Part shown: piece after piece, positions 10,476 to 18,708 of the stretch
Layout of the letters: each line of letters begins with the position of its first letter
Numbering within the stretch: position 1 is the first letter of the stretch
Assembly (NCBI RefSeq): GCF_003382565.3
Contig: NZ_CP086253.1
Span: 2,170,001-2,234,000, forward strand
DNA: 64,000 nucleotides
DNA from: Pectobacterium aquaticum
GTDB lineage: Bacteria > Pseudomonadota > Gammaproteobacteria > Enterobacterales > Enterobacteriaceae
Direction of reading: 5' to 3'
Translations under genes and position numbers: made by a program
Notes under the pieces: model-generated
The model's input: only the letters and a program-made list of their open reading frames with translations
What the model was told of the DNA's origin: nothing
Database searches by the model: none

Positions 10476-12055
10476 TGAAAATTCGTTCACAAGTGGGCAT
10501 GGTGCTGAATCTGGACAAATGCATCGGCTGTCACACCTGCTCCGTTAGCTGTAAAAACGTCTGGACCAGCCGTGAAGGGATGGAATACGCCTGGTTCAAC
10601 AACGTCGAAACCAAACCGGGCGTGGGTTATCCGCATGCCTGGGAAGATCAGGAAAAATGGAAGGGCGGCTGGATCCGTAAAATCAGCGGTAAGCTCGAAC
10701 CGCGTATGGGTAACCGCATCAGCGTGTTGTCCAAAATCTTCGCTAACCCAGATGTACCGGAAATCGACGACTACTATGAGCCGTTCGACTACGACTACCA
10801 GAATCTGCGTAAAGCGCCGGAAGGTAAGCATCAGCCTGTCGCCCGTCCGCGCTCGCTGATTACCGGTCAGCGGATGAAGAAAATCGAGAACGGCCCAAAC
10901 TGGGAAGACGATCTGGGTGGTGAATTCAGTAAACGCTCTAAGGATAAAAACTTCGATCCTGTCCATTTCAACGAAATGCAGAAAGAGATGTACGGCCAGT
11001 TCGAAAACACGTTCATGATGTATCTGCCGCGTCTGTGCGAACACTGCCTGAACCCAGCGTGCGTAGCGACCTGTCCGAGCGGCGCGATCTACAAACGCGG
11101 CGAAGACGGCATCGTCCTGATCGATCAGGACAAGTGTCGCGGCTGGCGTATGTGCTTGACTGGCTGCCCGTACAAGAAAATCTACTTCAACTGGAAGAGC
11201 GGCAAATCAGAAAAATGTATTTTCTGCTACCCGCGTATCGAAAGTGGTCAACCGACTCTCTGCTCAGAAACCTGCGTCGGACGTATCCGCTATCTGGGCG
11301 TGCTGCTCTATGATGCCGACCGCATCGAGCAAGCGGCCTCTGTGGAAAACGAGAAAGATCTGTACCAGAGCCAACTGGATGTGTTCCTTGACCCGCATGA
11401 CCCGAAAGTCATTGAACAAGCGCTGAAAGATGGTATTCCAAACAGCGTCATTGAAGCGGCACAGCAGTCGCCGGTGTACAAAATGGCGATGGACTGGAAG
11501 CTGGCGCTGCCGCTGCACCCTGAATACCGCACGCTGCCGATGGTGTGGTACGTGCCGCCGTTGTCACCGATTCAGTCTGCCGCGGATGCGGGGCAATTGG
11601 CGCACACTGGCGTACTGCCGGACGTCGAAAGTCTGCGTATCCCAGTGCAATATCTGGCGAACCTGCTGACCGCAGGGGATACCGAGCCCGTATTGCTGGC
11701 GCTGAAACGTATGCTGGCGATGCGTCACTACAAACGTGCAGAAACCGTAGAAGGCAAAATTGATACCAGCGCGCTGGAGCAGGTTGGGCTGACTGAAGCG
11801 CAGGCGCAGGAAATGTACCGCTATCTGGCGATTGCGAACTACGAAGACCGTTTCGTGATTCCATCAAGCCATCGTGAATTGGCGCGTGAAGCCTTCCCTG
11901 AAAGCAAAGGTTGCGGCTTCAGCTTTGGTGATGGTTGCCACGGCAGCGATACTAAATTCAACCTGTTCAACAGCAAGCGTATTGATGCCATCGATGTCAG
12001 CAGCAAAACGCGCGATATGAACAGCAAAATCATGCGGGAGACGAACCATGATTAG
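10475..12055 (+). CDS. narH: Respiratory nitrate reductase beta subunit NarH
   Basis: Electron-transfer subunit of 526 residues that carries electrons from the NarI haems to NarG. Four cysteine groups are visible: CIGCHTCSVSC near residue 16, CEHCLNPACVATCP near 184, CRGWRMCLTGCP near 217, and CIFCYPRIESGQPTLCSETC near 244. The tryptophan in CRGW replaces a cysteine, which gives the single 3Fe-4S cluster typical of NarH. Its stop overlaps the narJ start by eight bases, indicating coupled translation. Length and all four motifs agree with the E. coli protein. Confidence 0.97.
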   Translation: MKIRSQVGMVLNLDKCIGCHTCSVSCKNVWTSREGMEYAWFNNVETKPGVGYPHAWEDQEKWKGGWIRKISGKLEPRMGNRISVLSKIFANPDVPEIDDYYEPFDYDYQNLRKAPEGKHQPVARPRSLITGQRMKKIENGPNWEDDLGGEFSKRSKDKNFDPVHFNEMQKEMYGQFENTFMMYLPRLCEHCLNPACVATCPSGAIYKRGEDGIVLIDQDKCRGWRMCLTGCPYKKIYFNWKSGKSEKCIFCYPRIESGQPTLCSETCVGRIRYLGVLLYDADRIEQAASVENEKDLYQSQLDVFLDPHDPKVIEQALKDGIPNSVIEAAQQSPVYKMAMDWKLALPLHPEYRTLPMVWYVPPLSPIQSAADAGQLAHTGVLPDVESLRIPVQYLANLLTAGDTEPVLLALKRMLAMRHYKRAETVEGKIDTSALEQVGLTEAQAQEMYRYLAIANYEDRFVIPSSHRELAREAFPESKGCGFSFGDGCHGSDTKFNLFNSKRIDAIDVSSKTRDMNSKIMRETNHD

Positions 12056-12767
12056 CCTGCGGATTATTGCCCGCCTGCTGGACTATCCCGATAGCGAGTT
12101 GTGGGAAAACCGGGCTGAGTTGATCGAGGCGGTAGAGCAGGCTGATGCTTTACCGCTGCGTGAGAGTCATCTGCTCATGCAGTTCATCAACACGCTGTGC
12201 GCGCAGGATCTGTTGGACAAACAGGCGGAGTATAGCGGGCTGTTTGACCGCGGTCGGGCGACCTCGCTGCTGCTGTTCGAACACGTTCACGGTGAGTCTC
12301 GCGATCGTGGTCAAGCGATGGTCGATCTCATGCAGCAATATCAGGATGCCGGTCTGGCGCTGGATTGCCGTGAGCTGCCGGACTACCTGCCGCTGTATCT
12401 TGAGTATCTTTCTCGTCTGGAGCCCGCGCAGAGTCGCGCGGGTTTACTCGACATCGCGCCGATTCTGGCGTTGATTGGCGCGCGTTTGCAGCAGCGTGAC
12501 AGCAGCTATGCCACGCTGTTCGATCTGCTGTTGGCGTTGTCCGGTAGCGACCTGAAAAGTGACGATGTCACACATCAGGTGGCTGACGAAGCACGTGACG
12601 ACACGCCGCAGGCGCTGGATGCCGTGTGGGAAGAGGAACAGGTTAAGTTCCTCAGCGAAGAAGGCTGCGCATCGGCCCAACAAACGCAACACCAACGCCG
12701 CTTCGCTGGCGCGGTGGTGCCGCAATATCTGAATCTTGACGCTACATCAGCGGGAGGGCAACGCTAA
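12048..12767 (+). CDS. narJ: Nitrate reductase assembly chaperone NarJ
   Basis: Cytoplasmic system-specific chaperone (239 residues) needed for molybdenum cofactor insertion into NarG and for attaching NarGH to NarI; it is not part of the final enzyme. It is predicted all-helical, with the TorD/NarJ-type sequence [13 protein letters not shown] near residue 106. The C-terminal 50 residues are polar and probably disordered. It sits between narH and narI with overlapping start and stop codons on both sides, the standard order. Confidence 0.93.
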   Translation: MISLRIIARLLDYPDSELWENRAELIEAVEQADALPLRESHLLMQFINTLCAQDLLDKQAEYSGLFDRGRATSLLLFEHVHGESRDRGQAMVDLMQQYQDAGLALDCRELPDYLPLYLEYLSRLEPAQSRAGLLDIAPILALIGARLQQRDSSYATLFDLLLALSGSDLKSDDVTHQVADEARDDTPQALDAVWEEEQVKFLSEEGCASAQQTQHQRRFAGAVVPQYLNLDATSAGGQR

Positions 12768-13456
12768 TGAGTGCAATCACGAATTATTTTAATGTGTTCT
12801 TTTTTGACATCTATCCTTACCTGGCGATGGCGATTTTCCTGATTGGCAGTTGGCTGCGTTATGACTACGGCCAGTACAGCTGGCGCGCAGGTTCGAGCCA
12901 AATGCTGGATAAGAAAGGGATGCGTCTGGCGTCTAACCTGTTCCATTTGGGGATTCTGGGCGTATTTGCCGGGCACTTCCTCGGTATGCTGACGCCGCAC
13001 TGGATGTACGAAGCCTTCCTGCCAATGGATGTAAAACAGAAAATGGCGATGTTCGGCGGTGGTGCGGCAGGTTTGCTGACGTTTGTCGGAGGCGTGCTGC
13101 TGTTAAAACGCCGTCTGACCAACCCGCGCATTCGTGCCACGTCCAGCGTTGGCGACATTCTCATTCTGTCTCTGCTGGTTATTCAGGCGGGTTTAGGGCT
13201 GCTGACGATCCCATTCTCTGCACAGCATATGGACGGCAGTGAAATGCTGAAACTGGTCGGTTGGGCGCAGAGCGTGGCGTTCTTCCAGGGGGGAGCATCT
13301 AAGCATCTGGCGGGTGTCGCGCTGATCTTTAAGCTGCACATTGTGCTGGGGCTGACGCTGTTCGTTCTGTTCCCGTTCTGCCGTCTGGTTCACATCTGGA
13401 GCGCACCGGTCGAGTATCTGACGCGTCGCTACCAGTTAGTGCGTAACCGTCGCTAG
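12767..13456 (+). CDS. narI: Respiratory nitrate reductase gamma subunit NarI
   Basis: Cytochrome b membrane anchor of 229 residues that oxidises quinol at the periplasmic side and passes electrons to NarH. Five hydrophobic segments are visible. Candidate haem-ligand histidines occur in the second helix ([18 protein letters not shown]) and the last helix ([11 protein letters not shown] and CRLVHIW), matching NarI. It ends the narGHJI operon; repeat B copy 1 begins about 30 bases downstream and may serve as its 3' structure. Confidence 0.95.
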   Translation: MSAITNYFNVFFFDIYPYLAMAIFLIGSWLRYDYGQYSWRAGSSQMLDKKGMRLASNLFHLGILGVFAGHFLGMLTPHWMYEAFLPMDVKQKMAMFGGGAAGLLTFVGGVLLLKRRLTNPRIRATSSVGDILILSLLVIQAGLGLLTIPFSAQHMDGSEMLKLVGWAQSVAFFQGGASKHLAGVALIFKLHIVLGLTLFVLFPFCRLVHIWSAPVEYLTRRYQLVRNRR

Positions 13457-13484
13457 ATATGATAGAAAATAATGCTTGCTGATG

Positions 13485-13618
13485 AAGTACGTGAAGCGGG
13501 GATAATGGATAGATCGTAAAGACGCTGCAAGTACCTCCCTGTAAGCTCGAGCCGCGCCATCCCTGGCGCGGACGCTTTACTCTTCTATTCCATTACCCCG
13601 TTTTCGTTTTACAAATAG
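13485..13618. repeat. Dispersed palindromic repeat family B, copy 1 (short form)
   Basis: About 134 bases that match 58169-58379 in the same orientation. The ends form a long imperfect inverted repeat: CGGGGATAATGGATAGA at the left pairs with TCTATTCCATTACCCCG at the right, continued inward by TAAAG and CTTTA. The centre holds AAGTACCTCCCTGTAAGCTC and a small GCCGCGCC-atccct-GGCGCGG hairpin. The other copy carries extra sequence exactly in that inner hairpin. It lies between the convergent narI and EamA genes. Confidence 0.88.
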
Positions 13619-13724
13619 ATCAGTCATCAATTTAAAACAGCGGCGTTATGATAACGCTGCTGTTTTAATCGTTTCCTTTTCATCTTTCCCCGCCAACAAC
13701 GATCGTCATCGGCAGCTCAGCCGA

Positions 13725-14597
13725 TTACTTGCTTTGTGCCGTCGTCCATTGCACGGCGAAGACGCTGGCTAAGACGATTGCCAAACCCAGAAACGCCGTA
13801 CCGGTCATCGACTGTGAAAGTAACACCCAACCCAGCACCACGGCAGTTAACGGACTCAATAATCCTAATGACGCAACGGCAACTGTCGGCAGACGGGTTA
13901 TGCCATGAAACCACAGCCCATAAGAGATCACAGCACCAGCCAGGCAGAGATAGATATAGGCGGCGTATTGCGATAGCGTTAACGCAGGCAGAGGCGCATC
14001 GACTACCCACGCGACGGGTGCCAGCATCAATCCGCCGAGGAAGAGTTGCCAGCCGGTCAGCGGCAGTACGGGCAAATCAAGTTGCCAGCGACGTGTTAAC
14101 CAGACTCCCGTCGCCATACAGACCGCGCCCAACAGCGCGGCCGCGACGCCCACGGGCTCAAATGTCGTCTGCGGCGACAGCAGTAAAATAGCCATGCCGA
14201 CCACACCGATTATTGCCGACCACAGCGTCGCCAGTCTGGGCGTGCGATGATCCACGGCCCAGACCAACACCATCACCAGCAGCGGTTGGATCGCGCCGAG
14301 GACTGCCGCCAGCCCACCAGGCAAGCGATAAGCGGCGACAAACAGCAGTGCCTGAAAGACGCCGATATTCAAAGCGCCGAGCACAAGCACGCGCCACCAG
14401 TCTCGCCGTGCGGGGAAACGGCGAGTGAATAAGAGCAGTAGCAGACCCGCAGGCAATACACGGATAAGCGCCGCCGTAAAAGGGCGATCCGGCGGCAGGA
14501 TTTCTGATGTCACGATGTAGGTCGACCCCCAAATCGCGGGAGCCAGCGCCGTGAGTAGGACGTCACGCCAATAGTGTGGTGAGGATATCGTGTTCAT
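13725..14597 (-). CDS. EamA/DMT family exporter, PecM-like
   Basis: Inner-membrane transporter of 290 residues with ten predicted helices in two EamA repeats, each starting with an APAIWGSTY or GAVCMATGVW type segment. Drug/metabolite transporters of this kind export small metabolites. It is divergent from a MarR-family gene, the same arrangement as pecS/pecM of Dickeya, where PecM is the pigment exporter. The resemblance to PecM (start region LTALAPAIWGSTYIVTSEIL) is good, but the pigment genes are absent here, so the substrate is unknown. Two CTTGA-type palindromes in the shared promoter suggest repression by the neighbour. Confidence 0.85.
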   Translation of the reverse strand: MNTISSPHYWRDVLLTALAPAIWGSTYIVTSEILPPDRPFTAALIRVLPAGLLLLLFTRRFPARRDWWRVLVLGALNIGVFQALLFVAAYRLPGGLAAVLGAIQPLLVMVLVWAVDHRTPRLATLWSAIIGVVGMAILLLSPQTTFEPVGVAAALLGAVCMATGVWLTRRWQLDLPVLPLTGWQLFLGGLMLAPVAWVVDAPLPALTLSQYAAYIYLCLAGAVISYGLWFHGITRLPTVAVASLGLLSPLTAVVLGWVLLSQSMTGTAFLGLAIVLASVFAVQWTTAQSK

Positions 14598-14601
14598 GAC
14601 T

Positions 14602-14620
14602 TTACCTTCAATTCAAGATA
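14602..14620. promoter_or_regulatory. Probable MarR operator, half 1
   Basis: TTACCTTCAATTCAAGATA is a near palindrome (CTTCA-AT-TCAAG). It repeats 38 bases away at 14640, and both lie in the 62-base gap between the EamA and MarR genes. This is the layout of an autoregulated MarR/transporter pair. Confidence 0.6.
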
Positions 14621-14639
14621 TCATGATAGTGTTGATTAA

Positions 14640-14658
14640 TTACCTTGAAGTCAAGATA
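14640..14658. promoter_or_regulatory. Probable MarR operator, half 2
   Basis: TTACCTTGAAGTCAAGATA holds the perfect arms CTTGA and TCAAG, repeats the 14602 site, and ends two bases before the MarR start codon. Binding here would block transcription or translation of the regulator itself. Confidence 0.6.
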
Positions 14659-14659
14659 A

Positions 14660-15217
14660 ATGAAAAATCAAACCAGCGAACGCGAATATGATGCGGTAGA
14701 TGCCATTCTTGAACAGTGGCGGCGCGAACGGCCCGATCTGGATGCCAGCCCCATGGGGCCGATTGGACGCCTCAGACGCTGTGCGGCGTTCATCGAACTG
14801 AGACTGGAAGCCTGTTTCTCCAGATTTGAACTGAGCAGTTGGGAGTTTGATATGCTGGCTACGCTGCGGCGTGCAGGTGCGCCACATTGCCTTAGCCCGA
14901 CGGAGCTGTTCTCCGCGCTGATGGTGACGTCAGGCACCATGACCCACCGACTCAAACGCCTTGAAACCCGAGGCTTTATCGAACGCGTGCAGAACGAACA
15001 GGATGCGCGCAGTATGCTCGTGCAACTCACTAGCACGGGACTTGAACTGATTAACCGCGCGGTTGAAGCACACATTGAGAATGAGCGTCAGGTGTTATCG
15101 GTGCTGCCTGCCGAGGTTCTGGCTTCTCTTGATGCTAACCTTGCTGCGCTATTGCGAGGGCTGGAGAGTGACGCCGGGGGCGCTCAATCAGTAAAAAGGG
15201 CGTTTCCAGCGCGTTAA
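14660..15217 (+). CDS. MarR-family regulator, PecS-like
   Basis: Winged-helix repressor of 185 residues. The N-terminal phrase ILEQWRRERPDLDASPM and the winged-helix core (FDMLATLRRAGAPHCLSPTE, SGTMTHRLKRLETRGFI) resemble Dickeya PecS, a urate-responsive MarR protein. The C-terminal helix region AVEAHIENERQVLS is also PecS-like. It is divergent from an EamA exporter with two shared palindromes, so it probably represses both genes and responds to a small exported metabolite. Whether this is PecS itself or a paralogue needs a tree; the C-terminus is about 15 residues longer than usual. Confidence 0.86.
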   Translation: MKNQTSEREYDAVDAILEQWRRERPDLDASPMGPIGRLRRCAAFIELRLEACFSRFELSSWEFDMLATLRRAGAPHCLSPTELFSALMVTSGTMTHRLKRLETRGFIERVQNEQDARSMLVQLTSTGLELINRAVEAHIENERQVLSVLPAEVLASLDANLAALLRGLESDAGGAQSVKRAFPAR

Positions 15218-15235
15218 GCCAGTCAATATTGTTCA

Positions 15236-16177
15236 TTATGCACCTTCAGTTTGTTTAGCCTGCTGCCAGGCGGCAAGAATGCGTTGGCCGATATATAAGT
15301 CCTGAATGGACAAGCCGGAACTGTCAAACACGGTGATATCGTCCGGTGTTTGTCGTCCTGCTGCGCTTTTGCTAATCACATCGCCAATGGCGGTCAGCGT
15401 TACATGGGTTGGCGCGTGTTGGAAGTCACCGATCATGCGGGACTGGGAAGGCAGATCGCAAAACAGGCGACCTGCGGTAAACAGCTTTGGCGGCAGTTCC
15501 TGCTTGCCGACGGCGTCCGATCCCATGCTGACAACGTGCGTTCCGGTGTTAACCCATTCGGCGTTAAACAGCGGCGTGCGTGATGGCGTTGCGGTCACGA
15601 TGATATCCGCCGCGCGACATGCGCTTTCGGCATCGCTGACGTGCGCATCCAGTCCGACTGCCTTGAATTCTTGCGCCATCTCTGCGGATTTTCTGCTATC
15701 GCGCCCGACGATCAGCAGGGTACGAATGGGGCGTATTCTTGCCAGCGCGGCGCACTCATAGCGCGCCTGATTGCCGGTGCCGAACACGGCCAGCACTGAG
15801 GCATCGGGTCTTGCCAGCAAATCGGCGGCAACGGCGTTGGCAGCGGCGGTACGAAAGGCGTTCACCTTTCCGCCTTCAATCGCGACGGCGATTTTGCCGA
15901 TTTGCTGATCGAACAGCAGAATGAGGGAATTATGGCGAGGCAGCCCGTTAGCGGGGTTTCCCGGCCAGAACGAACCGACTTTTAGTCCCGCGAGTTCATA
16001 GGTTGCTGAGGCCTTAATGCTGAAGGTGTTGATCGGATCGGAGCCTTGCCCGTGCACCACTGGAAAACTGCGTGCTTCCGGTTTGCTGGCGGCGATCAGG
16101 GCTTCACGAACGGCGTCATAAGCCAGTTCATGGCTGATAAGTGCTGCCGATTCCGCTTCAGAAATAAAGATCATCAT
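15236..16177 (-). CDS. Ornithine cyclodeaminase/mu-crystallin family reductase
   Basis: NAD(P)-dependent enzyme of 313 residues. The dinucleotide-binding site VFGTGNQARYE lies near residue 130, and the conserved KVNAFRTAAANAV segment before it is diagnostic of the family. Members include ornithine cyclodeaminase, alanine dehydrogenase, EutC of ectoine use, and BhcD, which reduces iminosuccinate to aspartate. The gene follows the PLP ammonia-lyase with a six-base gap, so the two are co-transcribed. That pairing argues for reduction of the imine released by the lyase (inference), giving L-aspartate from 3-hydroxyaspartate. No proline or ectoine genes are nearby. Confidence 0.82.
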   Translation of the reverse strand: MMIFISEAESAALISHELAYDAVREALIAASKPEARSFPVVHGQGSDPINTFSIKASATYELAGLKVGSFWPGNPANGLPRHNSLILLFDQQIGKIAVAIEGGKVNAFRTAAANAVAADLLARPDASVLAVFGTGNQARYECAALARIRPIRTLLIVGRDSRKSAEMAQEFKAVGLDAHVSDAESACRAADIIVTATPSRTPLFNAEWVNTGTHVVSMGSDAVGKQELPPKLFTAGRLFCDLPSQSRMIGDFQHAPTHVTLTAIGDVISKSAAGRQTPDDITVFDSSGLSIQDLYIGQRILAAWQQAKQTEGA

Positions 16178-16183
16178 TTTTCC

Positions 16184-17158
16184 TTAGGCATTGCCGGTCA
16201 GAAATGCGCCGTAGCGGCTGATATCGACATTCCCACCGCTGATAATAATGCCGATGCGTTTACCGCGTAGTGATTCCCTGAGATTGCGCGCCGCTGCAAA
16301 GCTGAGGCATCCTGTTGGCTCCACGACGATCTTCATGCGCTCGGCATAAAACCGCATCGTGTCAATCAGGTCATCGTCCGTCACGGTCAGAATATCGTCG
16401 ACGTTCTGACGAATCAGGGCGAAGGGATAGCGGCCGAGTTGCTGTATTTGTGCGCCATCGGCAATGGTTTGCGGTGTGTCGATATGCACGATATGGCCAC
16501 TGCGAAACGATTGCTGCCCATCGTTGCCCGCGAGAGGTTCGACGCCATAAACTTTGCAGTGTGGAGACAACTGACGGGCGGAAAGCGCAGATCCCGCCAG
16601 CAGACCCCCACCACCTACGCAGACGAACAAGGCATCCAATTCGCCAGTCTCTTCCAATAGCTCTTTCACCACCGTTCCTTGCCCAGCAATAACATGCGGA
16701 TGGTCGAAAGGGGGAATGAGCGTCAGGCCATGCTTTTTCGCCAGATCGTTACCGATCTGCTCACGATCTTCAGTGTACCGATTGTATTGCACCACGTTGC
16801 CACCGTAGCCCCGTGTTGCGGCGATCTTTATCGCGGGGGCATCGTGAGGCATGACAATCGTTGCGGGAATACCGAGTAATGTGGCGGCCAGCGCAATCGC
16901 CTGCGCATGGTTACCGGAAGAGAAGGTGACCACGCCAGCCGCTTTTTGCGCGTCAGTGAATTGTAATAAGGCATTCATGGCACCGCGAAACTTAAATGCG
17001 CCTGTACGCTGGAAGTTTTCACACTTGAAGAAAACCTCTGCGCCGAATGTGTCATTGACCGTGCGTGATGTCATCACTGGCGTTTTATTGGCATAGCCAG
17101 CAATACGTTCCGCTGCGGCTACCACGTCGTCGAAAGTGGGGAGGCGTAAGTCGTTCAT
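16184..17158 (-). CDS. PLP ammonia-lyase, threo-3-hydroxyaspartate dehydratase / serine racemase type
   Basis: Fold-type II PLP enzyme of 324 residues. The cofactor lysine is in GAFKFRGAMNAL near residue 56, the substrate loop is SSGNHAQA near 81, and the phosphate-binding glycine loop is VGGGGLLAGS near 180. The short length without an ACT regulatory domain fits the serine racemase / hydroxyaspartate ammonia-lyase group rather than biosynthetic threonine deaminase. It is first of a two-gene unit with an imine-reductase-type gene. Hydroxyaspartate dehydration would give iminosuccinate. A divergent YheO/DauR-type regulator lies 300 bases upstream and probably controls it. Confidence 0.84.
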   Translation of the reverse strand: MNDLRLPTFDDVVAAAERIAGYANKTPVMTSRTVNDTFGAEVFFKCENFQRTGAFKFRGAMNALLQFTDAQKAAGVVTFSSGNHAQAIALAATLLGIPATIVMPHDAPAIKIAATRGYGGNVVQYNRYTEDREQIGNDLAKKHGLTLIPPFDHPHVIAGQGTVVKELLEETGELDALFVCVGGGGLLAGSALSARQLSPHCKVYGVEPLAGNDGQQSFRSGHIVHIDTPQTIADGAQIQQLGRYPFALIRQNVDDILTVTDDDLIDTMRFYAERMKIVVEPTGCLSFAAARNLRESLRGKRIGIIISGGNVDISRYGAFLTGNA

Positions 17159-17241
17159 AGTTGGATAATCCGATGTGAGTGATTATGAATACCGGAACCG
17201 TCGTCCCGATACTGTCGAATGCGTCATAAACAAAATATATA

Positions 17242-17264
17242 AAATTAGATAAATTGTCTAATTT
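17242..17264. promoter_or_regulatory. AT-rich palindrome in the lyase/regulator divergent region
   Basis: AAATTAGA and TCTAATTT form eight-base perfect arms around a seven-base spacer. The site is 84 bases upstream of the lyase start, on the lyase side of the divergent promoter region, so it is a candidate operator. No protein can be assigned to it from sequence alone. Confidence 0.45.
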
Positions 17265-17386
17265 GATTTGTCTTTAGGTTTTTGACTACCGTGAGGTGCA
17301 TCGCGTGCCGCTGAAAAAAATAGGAATGAGTACGTGTCACGGAAGCAGGAGCGACCGCTGACGACATCGCGTGTGGTACTAAATCA

Positions 17387-17405
17387 AGTGTACTTACAGT
17401 ACACT
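17387..17405. promoter_or_regulatory. Perfect palindrome upstream of the DauR-type regulator
   Basis: AGTGTACT-TAC-AGTACACT has two perfect eight-base arms and is centred about 63 bases before the regulator ATG. It is the strongest operator candidate in this 300-base divergent region and may be an autoregulatory site. Confidence 0.55.
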
Positions 17406-17458
17406 CAGCGCCAGAAAACGCGCTTGCGCAAGCATGGGTAGAGGAATGGGAGAGGAAT

Positions 17459-18082
17459 ATGTCTGCATCTGGAGAAGGCCTGCTGCTCACGCAGTTAGAG
17501 GTGATAGCCAAAGGGCTGAGCGAAACGTTCGCGCCATTCTGTGAAGTGGTTGTGCACGATCTGAAGAACCCAGAACACGCGATACTTTCCATTCACAATA
17601 ACCTCTCCGGCAGGGAGGTGGGGGCGCCCGCGACGGAACTGGGTCTTGCCCGCATCGCCTCGCCCGAGTTTCCCAATATCTTGGCGAACTACGCCAACCA
17701 GTTTGCGGACGGACGCCCAGTAAAAAGCACCTCGGTCGGCATCAAAAATGCGGAGGGCGACTATGTCGCGGCGCTGTGCCTGAACGTCGATATGACGCTC
17801 TTTCGCGGCATGCAAAATGCGCTGGCGCAGTTCACACAGCTCTCGTCGGACTCCGTAACGGAGCATCTGGAGCCAAACGGCGCAGCGGCGATCAGACAAC
17901 ACATCGATCACTTCGCCGCCCGGCTTGCCACCACGCCACGGGCATTAAAAGCGCAGGACAGAAAAATCCTGCTTCAGGAACTGAAAGATAGCGGCCTGCT
18001 GGAAGTCAAAAAATCGATGGAGACCATCGCACAACACCTCGGCGTATCGCGTGCTTCGGTGTATTTGTATGCGAAGGATTAG
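17459..18082 (+). CDS. YheO/DauR-type transcriptional regulator (PAS-like sensor plus HTH)
   Basis: Regulator of 207 residues. The N-terminal PAS-like YheO domain (about 10-120; FAPFCEVVVHDL then LCLNVDM) senses a small ligand, and the C-terminal HTH (about 155-207; LKDSGLLEVKKSMETIAQHL then VSRASVYLYAKD) binds DNA. Relatives such as DauR of Pseudomonas control amino acid catabolic operons placed next to them. It is divergent from the ammonia-lyase/reductase pair, its likely target. The start follows an AGAGGA ribosome site. The ligand is probably the substrate of that pair (inference). Confidence 0.85.
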   Translation: MSASGEGLLLTQLEVIAKGLSETFAPFCEVVVHDLKNPEHAILSIHNNLSGREVGAPATELGLARIASPEFPNILANYANQFADGRPVKSTSVGIKNAEGDYVAALCLNVDMTLFRGMQNALAQFTQLSSDSVTEHLEPNGAAAIRQHIDHFAARLATTPRALKAQDRKILLQELKDSGLLEVKKSMETIAQHLGVSRASVYLYAKD

Positions 18083-18106
18083 GGGTGGATCATAGGTTTT
18101 TTTCTG

Positions 18107-18274
18107 TTAGTTGCCATTTTCACCTCCATTAGATTCGTTCTCATTGAGATTATTATCGCCTAAAAAATACTCACCTTCAACGTCGTCGTTTACTACCTGA
18201 ATGTCTTCACGAAGCCATTGAAGAAGATTTTCTGAAGAGCGCCACAGTATCGTTTTGCTACCTCCCGTTACCAA
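18107..18274 (-). pseudogene. Possible small ORF or gene remnant
   Basis: An open frame of about 55 codons ends in an acidic, asparagine-rich tail (DVEGEYFLGDNNLNENESNG) and contains a protein-like stretch RSSENLLQWLREDIQVV. It has no ATG; the only start is a TTG with no well-spaced ribosome site, and an in-frame stop lies just before it. It may be the 3' remnant of a lost gene, or chance. Nothing else is seen between the regulator and the downstream membrane protein gene. Confidence 0.25.
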
Positions 18275-18358
18275 TCCTCACCTATACTCGCTTCACTGCC
18301 CGATTTGCCAACGAGCGGCCATGTCGGGTGTGGTGGAACGAAAACGCGAGGAGTAGGT

Positions 18359-18607
18359 ATGGGTATTCTGTCCTGGATTATTTTTGGCTTGATTGCGGGG
18401 ATTCTGGCTAAGTGGATTATGCCCGGTAAAGACGGCGGCGGTTTTATCCTGACGGTGTTGCTCGGAATTGTTGGTGCGGTCGTAGGGGGTTACATCAGCG
18501 TTTTCTTTGGGTTCGGCCGTGTCGATGGCTTTAATTTCGGCAGTTTTGTGGTGGCGGTTGTCGGCGCGCTTGTCGTGCTGTGGGGATACCGCAAGATTCG
18601 GGATTAA
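18359..18607 (+). CDS. GlsB/YeaQ/YmgE-family small membrane protein
   Basis: Protein of 82 residues with three hydrophobic, glycine-rich helices, matching the transglycosylase-associated (GlsB/YeaQ/YmgE) family: WIIFGLIAGILAKWIMPG then GFILTVLLGIVGAVVGGY. The family name reflects old annotation; no enzymatic role is shown, and members are linked to stress in several bacteria. The ATG chosen follows a GAGGAGTAGG ribosome site; an upstream ATG would add 18 hydrophilic residues that spoil the membrane start. It is monocistronic with a strong hairpin just downstream. Confidence 0.88.
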   Translation: MGILSWIIFGLIAGILAKWIMPGKDGGGFILTVLLGIVGAVVGGYISVFFGFGRVDGFNFGSFVVAVVGALVVLWGYRKIRD

Positions 18608-18617
18608 TTTTGTATCC

Positions 18618-18650
18618 GTTGCCCCTGTGCAGGGGCAACGTGCTTCCTTT
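18618..18650 (+). terminator. Probable terminator of the GlsB-type gene
   Basis: GTTGCCCCT and AGGGGCAAC form a perfect nine-base stem with a GTGC loop, followed by a pyrimidine-rich stretch (CTTCCTTTCTT), eleven bases after the stop codon. Confidence 0.7.
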
Positions 18651-18708
18651 CTTATTTCCTGTCTGATGGTTTTTCCCGCATATTCTTGGTGCTGTCAGTG
18701 CGCCACGC

